A stretch of DNA of 64,000 nucleotides from Cryobacterium glaciale (GTDB lineage: Bacteria > Actinomycetota > Actinomycetes > Actinomycetales > Microbacteriaceae), in the NCBI RefSeq assembly GCF_004402535.1, contig NZ_SOEY01000028.1, positions 248,001-312,000 on the forward strand. The letters are read 5' to 3'. A program made the position numbers and the translations under genes. The first letter of the stretch is position 1, and every line of letters starts with the position of its first letter. The notes beneath the pieces are model-generated. The model saw only the letters and a list, made by a program, of their open reading frames with translations. It was not told the origin of the DNA and did not search any database. This document shows positions 36,963-45,379 of this stretch, piece after piece.

Positions 36963-37766
36963 ATGAAGTTCAGATTCATTCCGGCTGCCCTGCTCAGCGT
37001 CGTCGCCCTCACCCTCACCGGCTGCTCCGCCTCGACCGGTGACAGCGCGGCCGGCACCGACGATTCGCTCAGCAGCGTGCTCGACTCCGGCACGCTCGTG
37101 ATCGGCACCGAGGGCACCTACCGGCCGTTCTCGTTCCACGAAGACGGCTCGGGCGAACTCACCGGCTACGACGTCGAGGTGGCGCGAGCAGTCGCCGCCG
37201 AGCTCGGCGTCGACGCCGTGTTCGAAGAGGCCCAGTGGGACGCCATCTTCGCCGGCCTCACCGCCGGACGCTGGGACACCATCGCCAACCAGGTATCGAT
37301 CACTCCGGAACGCCTCGAGGCGTACGAGTTTTCCACGCCGTACACCTACTCCACCGGTGTCATCGTCGTTCCCGCCGACAACACGTCGATCACCTCGTTC
37401 GCAAGCCTCGACGGCCTGACCACGGCGCAGTCGCTCACCAGCAACTGGTATACCCTCGCCACCGAGAGCGGCGCGACCGTTGAAGGCGTCGAGGGCTGGG
37501 CCCAGTCGGTCACCCTGGTCGAACAGGGTCGGGTAGATGCCACGGTCAACGACAAGCTGACCTTTCTCGACTACCAGAAGTCCACTGGCGCCAAGAACCT
37601 GAAGATCGCCGCCGAAACCGAGGACCGCTCGGAAAGTGCTTTCGCCTTCGCCCCGGACGGCACCGCGCTGGCCGAGGCCGTGAGCGAAGCGCTCGCGACC
37701 CTCACGGCCGACGGAACGCTCGCCGAGCTCTCCGACAAGTACTTCGGCGCCGACGTCAGCCAGTGA
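36963..37766 (+). CDS. Amino-acid ABC transporter substrate-binding lipoprotein, cystine type
   Basis: 267-aa extracellular binding lipoprotein. Lipobox LTLTGC (Cys near residue 21) after a basic start and hydrophobic core. The body is an SBP family 3 fold: VIGTEGTYRPFSFHE, GELTGYDVEVARAVAAELGV, QWDAIFAGLTAGRWDTIANQ, TTAQSLTSNWYTLA and QSVTLVEQGRVDATVND, close in pattern to cystine binders (FliY/TcyA). First gene of a three-gene operon; the permease starts 10 bp later. Confidence 0.9.
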   Translation: MKFRFIPAALLSVVALTLTGCSASTGDSAAGTDDSLSSVLDSGTLVIGTEGTYRPFSFHEDGSGELTGYDVEVARAVAAELGVDAVFEEAQWDAIFAGLTAGRWDTIANQVSITPERLEAYEFSTPYTYSTGVIVVPADNTSITSFASLDGLTTAQSLTSNWYTLATESGATVEGVEGWAQSVTLVEQGRVDATVNDKLTFLDYQKSTGAKNLKIAAETEDRSESAFAFAPDGTALAEAVSEALATLTADGTLAELSDKYFGADVSQ

Positions 37767-37776
37767 TGCTCATTCG

Positions 37777-38445
37777 ATGATCCAGCCTGATTGGGAGTTG
37801 TTCTTCAGCTCGCTGTGGCCGATGCTCGACGGCGCGGTACGGGGCACGATTCCGCTTGCCCTGATGTCGTTCGCGATCGGTCTCGTGCTCGCGCTCATTC
37901 TCGCGCTCATGCGGTTGTCGGCGAAGCGCTGGTTGTCGGGTATCGCCCGCGGCTACATCTCGATCGTGCGCGGCACTCCACTGCTCGTGCAGCTGTTCGT
38001 GATCTTCTTCGGGCTGCCGTCGATCGGAGTGACGATCGAGCCGTGGCCGAGCGCCGTGGTGGCGTTCTCGATCAACGTCGGCGGCTACGCGGCCGAGGTA
38101 ATCCGCGCCGCGATTCTCTCGGTGCCCAAGGGCCAGTGGGAAGCGGCCTACATGATCGGCATGTCCCACAGTCGGGCGCTCACTCGCATCATCCTGCCGC
38201 AGGCCGCCCGGGTGTCGGTCCCGCCGCTGTCGAACACCTTCATCAGCCTGGTGAAAGACACCTCGCTCGCCTCGCTCATCCTGGTCACCGAGCTGTTTCG
38301 CGAAGCGCAGCAAGTGGCCGCGTTCAGCAGTCAGTTCATGCTGCTCTACCTCGAAGCAGCCCTGATCTACTGGGTCATCTGCCTTGTGCTCTCCACCGGG
38401 CAGGGATTTCTCGAGAAACGATTGGACCGCTATGTCGCCCGCTGA
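37777..38445 (+). CDS. Amino-acid (cystine-type) ABC transporter permease
   Basis: 222-aa inner membrane permease of the HisM/YecS family. About five helices. The N-terminal GAVRGTIPLALMSFAIGLVLA, the RGTPLLVQLFVIFFGLPSIG block and the EAA loop EAAYMIGMSHSRALTRIILPQA are typical. It overlaps the ATPase gene by 14 bp, so translation is coupled. Likely works with the preceding binding protein in L-cystine uptake. Confidence 0.9.
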   Translation: MIQPDWELFFSSLWPMLDGAVRGTIPLALMSFAIGLVLALILALMRLSAKRWLSGIARGYISIVRGTPLLVQLFVIFFGLPSIGVTIEPWPSAVVAFSINVGGYAAEVIRAAILSVPKGQWEAAYMIGMSHSRALTRIILPQAARVSVPPLSNTFISLVKDTSLASLILVTELFREAQQVAAFSSQFMLLYLEAALIYWVICLVLSTGQGFLEKRLDRYVAR

Positions 38446-39301
38446 TCTTTCAACGCCGACCAGCCAAGCGGATGCCGCGGCATCCGCTTGGCTGCTGCGG
38501 GTTCGGGGTCTGCAGAAGAGTTTCGGCAGCAACCGGGTCTTGGAATCGGTGGACCTCACCGTGGGCCGCGGCCGCGTGCTCGCCCTGATCGGTCCGTCCG
38601 GCTCCGGCAAGACCACCATTTTGCGCTGCCTGAATGGGCTGGAGCTGCCCGACGGGGGCATCATCGAGATCGCCGCAGCCGCCGATACCGACCGCGGCCG
38701 TGCCGGCCAGGCTTCGGGTCGCGGTACCAATTCGGCCGTGCCGGTGAGCGTCGATTTCACCACCAAGACCACGTCGAAGCAGCTCGCAGGCCTGCGTGAC
38801 CGGTCGGCCATGGTCTTTCAGCATTACAACCTGTTTCCGCACAAGACTGTGCTGCAAAACGTGATCGAGGGACCGGTCGTCGTACAGCGCCGCCCGGTCG
38901 CCGAGGTCACGGCCGAGGCGCTCGTGCTGCTGGAGAGGGTCGGCCTGACCGACAAGCAGGGCAGCTTCCCGTTCGAACTCTCCGGCGGCCAGCAGCAGCG
39001 AGTCGGCATCGTGCGGGCGCTCGCGCTGCGCCCGCAGCTGCTCTTGTTCGACGAGCCGACCTCTGCTCTCGATCCGGAGCTCGTCGGCGACGTACTGCGC
39101 CTGATCAAGGAGCTGGCCGACGAAGGCTGGAGCATGGTCATCGTCACCCACGAACTCGAATTCGCCCGCGAGGTCGCGCACGAGATCGCTTTCGTGGACG
39201 GCGGCACCATCGTCGAGCATGGCGAGCCGAAACACTTGCTGCGGCACCCGCAGCAGGAACGAACCCGCCAGTTTCTGCATCGGCTGCTCCACCCGTTCTA
39301 G
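38432..39301 (+). CDS. Amino-acid (cystine-type) ABC transporter ATPase
   Basis: 289-aa ATPase. Walker A GPSGSGKTT, Q-loop MVFQHYNLFPHKT, signature LSGGQQQRVG, Walker B LLLFDEPTSALD, switch His in VIVTHEL. Two oddities: an N-terminal Gln-Ala-Asp-Ala-Ala-Ala-Ser-Ala segment that is encoded by a 34-bp perfect palindrome, and an insertion of about 20-25 residues (DTDRGRAGQASGRGTNSAVP) between Walker A and the Q-loop that family members lack. ATG 38432 lies within the permease end. Confidence 0.92.
   Translation: MSPADLSTPTSQADAAASAWLLRVRGLQKSFGSNRVLESVDLTVGRGRVLALIGPSGSGKTTILRCLNGLELPDGGIIEIAAAADTDRGRAGQASGRGTNSAVPVSVDFTTKTTSKQLAGLRDRSAMVFQHYNLFPHKTVLQNVIEGPVVVQRRPVAEVTAEALVLLERVGLTDKQGSFPFELSGGQQQRVGIVRALALRPQLLLFDEPTSALDPELVGDVLRLIKELADEGWSMVIVTHELEFAREVAHEIAFVDGGTIVEHGEPKHLLRHPQQERTRQFLHRLLHPF
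38461..38494. repeat. 34-bp perfect palindrome in the ATPase coding region
   Basis: The 17-bp left half CAGCCAAGCGGATGCCG is followed at once by its exact reverse complement. It contains two inverted copies of the octamer GCGGATGC, which is common in this window. Confidence 0.95.
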
Positions 39302-39340
39302 GGCCCAGCAGCCGAGCGACGTCCGTTCCGCTGTGGTGCG

Positions 39341-39637
39341 CTACGGGTGCGGGGTGATGATCACGACGGTGATGCGATCGAGGCCAGGTCCGTAGTGCCA
39401 GTAGATGCGGCCGGCCGTCGGCGTTCGGTGCTCGATGTAGGAGTCCCAGACGGCCTCACCCTTCTTGCCGGCGAGCGACACATACTGGTGCGAGCGCAAC
39501 GCCGGGTCGTCGGGGTTCAGCTGCAGCCGTCCGAGTGCGGTGCGCACTCGTTTGAGACGGCCGACCAGCTGCGGCTTCGTTTCGAGAATGGACAGTCCCG
39601 ATGCTGCTTCCCTCGTGAGAAGGAGCGTGAAACTCAT
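39341..39637 (-). CDS. Toxin of a type II toxin-antitoxin pair (RelE/ParE-like)
   Basis: 98-aa basic protein. The pattern SFTLLLTREAASGLSIL, a central basic helix (LVGRLKRVRTALGRLQ), then YVSLAGKKGEAVWDSYIE and GRIYWHYGPGLDRITVVIITPHP matches small RelE/ParE-fold toxins. Its ATG overlaps the antitoxin stop by 4 bp (ATGA) in the restored frame. mRNA interferase or gyrase targeting cannot be decided. Convergent with the ABC transporter operon, 39 bp apart. Confidence 0.7.
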   Translation of the reverse strand: MSFTLLLTREAASGLSILETKPQLVGRLKRVRTALGRLQLNPDDPALRSHQYVSLAGKKGEAVWDSYIEHRTPTAGRIYWHYGPGLDRITVVIITPHP

Positions 39638-39980
39638 GACTGGGGCTCGGCGGGTGCAGCGGACTCGTCGACCGCATGCTCCTCATCGGCGTATCGAGTG
39701 AAGTCGCCCCCTCGCTCGTCTCTTCCTTGCTGCTGTGTTCGAGGCCTCGCACCAGGGCGGCACGGATGCCTTCGTCATCCCAGACCAAAAGTTCGCGGCG
39801 GGGGATGGACACGAGCGGGGTCAGAAGAATTTCACCCTCAGCGTTCACGGCGACGGCGTAACGATCATCGCGGTGCACCCCGGCTTTGCCGAACGCCATG
39901 CGGGAGCGCTCATCGGCGCTGACTTCGCCCATCGGAACGAAGTCCGATTTCAGTTCCGTCATCTTCTTCAGGTCCACCAT
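39634..39980 (-). CDS. Antitoxin of the pair, reading frame broken at a G5 tract
   Basis: From ATG 39980 the protein reads MVDLKKMTELKSDFVPMGEV, then RSRMAFGKAGVHRDDRYAVA and LLTPLVSIPRRELLVWDDEG, an AbrB/Phd-like DNA-binding antitoxin pattern. After SSKEETSEG the frame runs off into the toxin gene to 39456. A -1 shift at the run of five G (39707-39711) restores GDFTRYADEEHAVDESAAPA and a TGA that overlaps the toxin ATG by 4 bp. So there is a one-base deletion, a programmed shift, or a sequencing error. ATG 39962 is another possible start. Confidence 0.7.
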
Positions 39981-40057
39981 CGTCTTCACCCAATCTTCTG
40001 GTGGCCCGCACCCGTCCGGGTGATGTACCGGGACCGATTCGAGCCTGTCTGAAAGTG

Positions 40058-40086
40058 AGATTACCCCAGATTTACATGTGGGTAAA
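40058..40086 (-). promoter_or_regulatory. Promoter and operator of the toxin-antitoxin pair
   Basis: On the minus strand: -35 TTTACC, 17-bp spacer, -10 TAATCT. The inverted repeat TTTAC-N6-GTAAA (40071-40086) overlaps the -35 box, as expected for autorepression by the antitoxin. The predicted leader is about 70 nt. Confidence 0.55.
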
Positions 40087-40168
40087 CCCCTGGACAAACA
40101 ATTTGGACGATGTATGGTATCCCGCGCGCATTGCACAGGTGCACGAGTCGTGCGCGCGGAAATGGAAA

Positions 40169-40202
40169 GACCAGTCCGGTCGGCAGGGCGATCGGACTGG
40201 TC
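40169..40202 (-). terminator. Hairpin terminator after the nucleotidase gene
   Basis: 10-bp stem GACCAGTCCG / CGGACTGGTC with 14-nt loop; on the minus strand it is followed by TTTCCATTT. The surrounding spacer (39981-40307) holds nothing else beyond the toxin-antitoxin promoter. Confidence 0.7.
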
Positions 40203-40307
40203 TAAGCAAAATGAATATACCGGGCGCGGTGCAGGCGTTCAAGGGCCAAATTCACTTATTTTCTTGCCAGAATCGCGAAATCGGGTTAGTGGGTTTTGAG
40301 TGAGCTG

Positions 40308-40847
40308 CTACGGGGCCAGCACCGCCCCGCTGTGGAGCGCCGGTCGGCGCAGCGAGCGGGGAGTGAACTCCGGGCACGGTGCGCTATCGGCGCGTTCCAG
40401 CAGGTAGCGCGTCACCGTATTCCAGTCCGGAAAGAGCGGGGTCAGAAACTTGATCAGCTCGCCCTCGAAGCGGTCAGCACCGATGGCCGACCCGTCGTCG
40501 ACGAGAAAGTCGCCCCGGTTGAGATGCTTGTGGTGCGAGAGGATCAGCCGTTTGTAGGCCGGGCCGCCGACATCCGCTCCGAGATGTTCCTGCACCCACT
40601 CGAGCTTGTGCTGCCAGGCACTCGCGTTGCCCCACGGAGCCATGGACAGAATGTAGGTGTCGAATGATTGGGCGAGGATGTGAAACGCGTCGATGGCGCC
40701 ACTTATCGGTTCCATCCGGGCGAAAATACCGGGTACTTCGTCGAGCCGCTTCTCATACCGGCTGTACTCGGCATTGGTGAGTCGGTCGATTCCCGACTGT
40801 ACGTTGACGAGGGTGTTGTCGAGGTCGATATAGAGGATCTTTTTCAT
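40308..40847 (-). CDS. 5'(3')-deoxyribonucleotidase-like HAD phosphatase
   Basis: 179-aa HAD enzyme of the NT5C family that dephosphorylates (deoxy)nucleoside monophosphates. Motif I YIDLDNTLVN; motif II region YILSMAPWGNASAWQHKLEWV, where the family usually has Thr/Ser-Ala-Pro-x-x-Asn; Lys in YKRLILSHHK; motif III DFLVDDGSAIGADRFEG. ATG 40847 has AGGGAG five bases upstream. A longer frame to 40919 is not supported. Single gene between sbcC and the toxin-antitoxin pair. Confidence 0.85.
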   Translation of the reverse strand: MKKILYIDLDNTLVNVQSGIDRLTNAEYSRYEKRLDEVPGIFARMEPISGAIDAFHILAQSFDTYILSMAPWGNASAWQHKLEWVQEHLGADVGGPAYKRLILSHHKHLNRGDFLVDDGSAIGADRFEGELIKFLTPLFPDWNTVTRYLLERADSAPCPEFTPRSLRRPALHSGAVLAP

Positions 40848-40963
40848 TCGGGCTCCCTGGCGCGGCTCGCTTCGTTGCGGCAACGCTCCGATCGTGACAG
40901 GCTCACGCCGGATCGGCAATGCCTGCGGTCAACCCCGTCAGGGCCGACCGCCACTGCCCTGGG

Positions 40964-43900
40964 TCAGTCAACGGTCGTGTCGGCCTCGATTCGGCTGTAG
41001 CCCTGGTCGGTCACCCAGATGCGCAGCGTGGCCGGAATCTGCTCTTTCATGGAGTCGACATGGCTAATCAGGCCGATCGTGCGGCCGCCGGCGCGCAGGG
41101 TGTCCAGGGTGCTCATGGCGGTCTCGAGGGTTTCACTGTCGAGCGAGCCGAAGCCTTCATCGACGAAGAGGGTATCGAGCGTGATGCCGCCCGCCTGCGC
41201 GGACACCACCTCGGCCAGGCCGAGCGCGAGGGCCAGTGAGGCGAGGAATGTCTCGCCTCCGGAGAGGGAATGCGTCGCGCGCGCACGGCCGGTGAATCCA
41301 TCACGGATCATCAGGCCCAAACCGGAGCGCGCACCACCCTTGACGCGGGAGTCATCGTGTTCGAGTGCGTACCGTCCGCTGGTCATCGTGCGCAGCCGCA
41401 GGTTGGCCGCCACGACGATCTCTTCCAGCTGGGCGGCCAGCACGTAGGTTTCCAACCGCATGCGCTTCGTATTCGGTTCGTCGCCCTGCATGACGTCGGC
41501 CAGCTGGCGCACCTGGGAGTGCACGGCCAGCAGATCAGCGGATTCCGCGAATCTCGTCGTGACTTCGCGAACGAGCTCCGCGAGCTGGCCGGCACGCTCG
41601 CCGAGCGAGCCGTGCGTGCTCACAGCGGCATCGCGCGTGCTGCCGGCAGCCTCGAACGCTCGGAGAGACGGCTCGAGATCGACCGGTTCTGGCGACAGAT
41701 CGGCCAGCTCGGGATCCGCCGCTGCCGCCCGCGCTGCTGCACGCTCGTCGTCAAAGGACCGCACGACGGTCTCCAGCCGTGTGGTCTCGCCCTCGCCCCG
41801 CTGCGCCGCGAGGGCCGTCTCCTCGTCGTCGAAGCCTTCTTCCCGCAGCTGGCCCGTGAGCTGAAGGGTCGCGGCGTTGTTAGCGGCGGCGCGTTGCCGG
41901 CTGAGGGTGAGCGCGCCGTCGAGTGCGCGCGCGCAATCCAGCTCGTGCTGCAAGGCGCGTACCTGGTCGGTCACGCTGTCGCACTCGCCGCGCTGCGCGC
42001 CGACGCGTGCAGCGAGCAGGTCGCGCTGCCCGGACCGCACGCTGTGAGTGTCGGCTGCCGTATCGCGTGACGCGCGGACGGCCAGCACTGCGGCCTGAGC
42101 CAGGGTCAGTCCATGGCGAAGATCGGTCTGTTCCTGCCGAAGCCCCCCGATCAGATCGGCAGCCGTGTGCGCGGTCGACAACCGGGCACCGGCGGCAGCG
42201 CATTCAGCGCGGAGGTCAGAGACGCTTCGTTGCCCGGCCAGCGCCTCCGCCTGCGCGAGCCGATTCGTCAGGGCAGTCGCGGTCTCCTGGGCATCGGCCA
42301 GTTGCTGCTGCCGACCCTGCAAGTGTTGACGGGCAGTGGAAAGGTCGGCGGCAGTCACCAGCCCGCCCTGGGTCGCCGCCGGGGCAGGGTGTTCGATGGA
42401 CCCGCAGACCGCACAAGCGTCACCATCGACGAGATAACTGGCAAGTTCCGACGCCTGGCCAGAAATCCGTCGGGCCACGAGCGCCTCATAGTCGACGGCG
42501 GCCGCCGCATTGTCGCGACTGCGGTCGAGCAAGTGCTCGTGCGCCCCGACCAACTCGGACCGCACGGCCACCACGTCTTCGGCGGCCGCGAGCCCGGCGT
42601 CGGCACGGCGCACGGCCTCGTCAGCGTCGGCCTCACCGGCGGCGGTGAGTGACGCTGCCACGAGCTGCACGCCGACGAAATCGATCTGCTGGGGCAGCTC
42701 GTCGAGTCGCTGCTGGGCACGCGTCAGGTCATCGGTGTGGACGGCAAGCAGATCGAACAACGCCGTGATTTCGTGGTCAAGGGCCGGGAGCTGCTTTTCT
42801 TCCGCGAGCACCTCGGCGAGCGCTCCGAGCCGTCCCACCAGGGCATCCATGATCGGTCGAAGTGCCGGCTCGGAACCCCCCGACGCATCGACGCCGCTCA
42901 TACCGGCACCGTTCGCATTGGCACCGTTCGCATTGGCACCGTTCGCATGGGCACCGTTCACATGGGCGCCGTTCACATTGGCGCCGTTCACACCGACGCC
43001 GTTCACACTGAGCGGTAGGTCAAACGGCAGCCAGGCGGCCCGAGCCGAGGTTTCGTCGGTCAGGGCCGCCTGCCACGCAAGAGTCGCCGCCCGGCTGCTG
43101 CGAATGTGCGGCCAGACCCGAGCCGCCCGCGCGGCCTGGCGCAGCGTACCGCGCTGTTCTTCAACCTCGCCGGAGCGTGCGTCGAGCATCGCGAGAGTGG
43201 TCTCGGCGATGGCACGCCTGGCCTGAAGCCGCTGTGTCTCGGTGGCCGCTCGGTGTTGCACTGTCGCCTTTTCCAGCGTCGCCGCTGCGGTCTCCGCGTC
43301 GTGCGCGGCAACGTCGACCGCGCGATTCAGGCCGGCGAGGGAGTCCCGGAACCAGTCGAGGTCGGGCTCGACGGGCAGCGCAGAAAGTCGCAACTGGTGC
43401 ATGGCTGCGGTGGCATGCTCCGCGACATCGCGCTGAACGGCCGCGAGACTCTCGTCGAGAGATTTGCGGCGCGTGATCAGCGCGGACTCCAACTGTTCGA
43501 AGCGGGTGGTTCCAAACAGGGTGCGCAGCACCGCACGACGTTCCTCGGTTTTGGCCAACAGGAAGTACTGGAACCGGTTTTGAGCGAGCAGGATCACCTG
43601 GAGGAATTGGTCGGCCTTCAAGGGCAGGATGGTGCTCAGTTCGAGGCCGACTTCTCGGGGCTTGGCCGCAATACCCCGCCATTCCCCGCCCTGGCGAAGC
43701 TGCAGCACAGCCGTCGGCGCCGCGCTGGTCGTTCCGGTACCGTTCTTCTTCGCTCGCTCATATTTCGGGCTGCGCAGCAGCCGGTAGTCCCGCCCGCGCA
43801 GGCTGAAGTCGAGTTCGACGAAGGTGGGATCATCGGGCTCGCAGTAGTCGCTGCGCAAGCGCTGCTCGGTGTCGGTGAAACGCGGCACCTGGTCATAGAG

Positions 43901-44053
43901 AGCAAAACAGATTGCGTCGAGAATACTGGACTTGCCAGCGCCGGTCTTGCCCGTAATAAGAAAGATTCCGTCGGAGTCGAACCGCTCGAAATTGACGATC
44001 TGCTCGTTCTTGAATGGTCCGAACCCGGCCAGACGCAGTCGCTTAATCTTCAT
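40964..44053 (-). CDS. sbcC: SbcC-type ATPase subunit of the SbcCD nuclease
   Basis: SMC-like ATPase of 1029 aa that works with SbcD to cleave hairpins and DNA ends. N-terminal Walker A LITGKTGAGKSSILDAICFA; long coiled-coil arms; zinc hook ACAVCGS near residue 547; ABC signature LSGGETFLASLALALGLAE; Walker B ITLDTLFVDEGFGSLD. A seven-unit 15-bp repeat encodes an Asn-Gly-Ala-rich array (about residues 348-382) in the first coiled coil, which should break the heptad pattern. Overlaps the sbcD stop by 4 bp. Confidence 0.95.
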   Translation of the reverse strand: MKIKRLRLAGFGPFKNEQIVNFERFDSDGIFLITGKTGAGKSSILDAICFALYDQVPRFTDTEQRLRSDYCEPDDPTFVELDFSLRGRDYRLLRSPKYERAKKNGTGTTSAAPTAVLQLRQGGEWRGIAAKPREVGLELSTILPLKADQFLQVILLAQNRFQYFLLAKTEERRAVLRTLFGTTRFEQLESALITRRKSLDESLAAVQRDVAEHATAAMHQLRLSALPVEPDLDWFRDSLAGLNRAVDVAAHDAETAAATLEKATVQHRAATETQRLQARRAIAETTLAMLDARSGEVEEQRGTLRQAARAARVWPHIRSSRAATLAWQAALTDETSARAAWLPFDLPLSVNGVGVNGANVNGAHVNGAHANGANANGANANGAGMSGVDASGGSEPALRPIMDALVGRLGALAEVLAEEKQLPALDHEITALFDLLAVHTDDLTRAQQRLDELPQQIDFVGVQLVAASLTAAGEADADEAVRRADAGLAAAEDVVAVRSELVGAHEHLLDRSRDNAAAAVDYEALVARRISGQASELASYLVDGDACAVCGSIEHPAPAATQGGLVTAADLSTARQHLQGRQQQLADAQETATALTNRLAQAEALAGQRSVSDLRAECAAAGARLSTAHTAADLIGGLRQEQTDLRHGLTLAQAAVLAVRASRDTAADTHSVRSGQRDLLAARVGAQRGECDSVTDQVRALQHELDCARALDGALTLSRQRAAANNAATLQLTGQLREEGFDDEETALAAQRGEGETTRLETVVRSFDDERAAARAAAADPELADLSPEPVDLEPSLRAFEAAGSTRDAAVSTHGSLGERAGQLAELVREVTTRFAESADLLAVHSQVRQLADVMQGDEPNTKRMRLETYVLAAQLEEIVVAANLRLRTMTSGRYALEHDDSRVKGGARSGLGLMIRDGFTGRARATHSLSGGETFLASLALALGLAEVVSAQAGGITLDTLFVDEGFGSLDSETLETAMSTLDTLRAGGRTIGLISHVDSMKEQIPATLRIWVTDQGYSRIEADTTVD
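42906..43010. repeat. 15-bp tandem repeat, seven units, in sbcC
   Basis: Seven contiguous 15-bp units beginning GCACCGTTCGCATTG (42906, 42921) and diverging to GCGCCGTTCACATTG. On the minus strand each encodes a pentapeptide of the type Asn-x-Asn-Gly-Ala. Frame is kept. Confidence 0.95.
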
Positions 44054-45237
44054 GCGTTCACCTCTTTCGCGCCCAGTTCGGTCTGAAGCTCAGCGATCAA
44101 CGCACTCTCGAATTCGCTGGGCCCGACCCCGTTTCGCACGAACGACAGGAAGCCCGCCACGATCTCTGCATCACTCGTGGCGGCACGAATGCGCTCGGCG
44201 TAGGTGGAGCCATCCGCTTCGAGCGTGATCGTTGGCCGGTGCTCGAGCGCAACACAGTGCGGGAATCTGGTCTGCAGTGAGCGCATGGCGTCGAGCGGGC
44301 GCACCTGGTCGGTGAGAATGACCTTCACCCAGTCACCCTCGTTGCCGGCCAGGCCCTCATCGTCGAGCAGCGTGGCGAGTTCGCCGGTGAGCACCGTGAG
44401 CCGGCGCGGTACGGGCAGGTCGACCCACTCGACGGCAGGGGTTTCAGTAGTACTGAGGCCCGCCGCGCCGAGTTCGACGAGCCACGCCCCGCGCGGCTTG
44501 CCGACCTCCGAGAAGGAATAGTGCAGGGGCGCTCCGGAGTAGCGTACCCGCTCGGTCAGGGTGGCCCGCCCGTGAATGTGGCCGAGCGCGACGTAGTCGG
44601 GGCCGTCGAAGACAGCGAGCGGCACGACGTCGAGCCCTCCGGCGGTGATATCGCGCTCCACATCGCTCGCCTCGGTGGCCGGTGCCACGCCCGCCGCGAA
44701 GCAGTGCGAGAGCACGACGCCGCGGCCGCCGCGGCCGGCCAGGTCGGCACGAATGCGCGTCATCGCGAAGTTCAGCACCTGCTCGTGAGTTTTAAGCGGC
44801 ACGCCGGGATGCAGGTGGCGAATGAGCACAGGCTCCAGGTAGGGAATGCCATAGAAATGCACCGGGCCGTGCTCGTCGGTGATGGTGACCGGTTCGAGGT
44901 ACTGTTCCGGCCCGGTCACGACGTGGATGCCGGCCAGGGCCGCCCACTCCGACTGAAAGCCGAGCCGGGTCGCCGAGTCGTGATTGCCGCTCGTCATGAC
45001 AACGGATGCTCCGGCCTCTTTGAGTCGCCGCAGCGTGCCGGTCAGCAGCGCGTAGCCCTCTTTCGAGGGCATCGCTGAGTCGAATACGTCGCCCGCCACG
45101 GCCACCACGTCGACGCTGCGTTCGCACACCAGCTCTACCAGCGCATCCAACACGATGCCGAGGTGATCGAGGGTGGAGTGGGTGTGGAAGGTGCGCCCGA
45201 TGTGCCAGTCCGAGGTGTGCAGAATCTTCATACTCAT
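44050..45237 (-). CDS. sbcD: SbcD-type metallophosphoesterase subunit of SbcCD
   Basis: Nuclease subunit of SbcCD, 395 aa. Mn-binding motifs: MKILHTSDWHIGR, VAVAGDVFDSAMPS, MTSGNHDSATRL, VLSHCFAAG, VALGHIHGR. The C-terminal capping region follows. ATG 45237 (MSMKIL) or ATG 45231 (MKIL) are both possible; neither has a strong ribosome site. A longer frame to 45315 runs into AT-rich promoter DNA and is rejected. First gene of sbcDC and divergent from fruR. Confidence 0.94.
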   Translation of the reverse strand: MSMKILHTSDWHIGRTFHTHSTLDHLGIVLDALVELVCERSVDVVAVAGDVFDSAMPSKEGYALLTGTLRRLKEAGASVVMTSGNHDSATRLGFQSEWAALAGIHVVTGPEQYLEPVTITDEHGPVHFYGIPYLEPVLIRHLHPGVPLKTHEQVLNFAMTRIRADLAGRGGRGVVLSHCFAAGVAPATEASDVERDITAGGLDVVPLAVFDGPDYVALGHIHGRATLTERVRYSGAPLHYSFSEVGKPRGAWLVELGAAGLSTTETPAVEWVDLPVPRRLTVLTGELATLLDDEGLAGNEGDWVKVILTDQVRPLDAMRSLQTRFPHCVALEHRPTITLEADGSTYAERIRAATSDAEIVAGFLSFVRNGVGPSEFESALIAELQTELGAKEVNA

Positions 45238-45298
45238 GACGCTACCGGGGTGCACCGACAGTGCCGACCGACGTGATTCTTTGTTTATCTTCTTTTTC

Positions 45299-45328
45299 TT
45301 GACAAACAAAAACAAACACAGCTAAAGT
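45299..45328 (+). promoter_or_regulatory. Promoter of the fructose operon with ACAAAC repeats
   Basis: Perfect -35 TTGACA (45299-45304), 18-bp spacer, -10 TAAAGT (45323-45328). ACAAAC occurs at 45302 and again 10 bp further within the spacer, and TTTGTTT lies about 20 bp upstream, so a DeoR-type regulator such as FruR could bind here. The strip is far more AT-rich than the rest of the window. Confidence 0.65.
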
Positions 45329-45379
45329 CAACTAAACCAACTTCTTGTGACTACGTCACTCACCGTCGAGGAGGCATTC

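Noticed and set aside
39456-39633. C-terminal end of the antitoxin in the zero frame
   Set aside because: Ser/His/Pro/Arg-rich out-of-frame sequence over the toxin gene; the -1 frame gives a sensible tail and stop.
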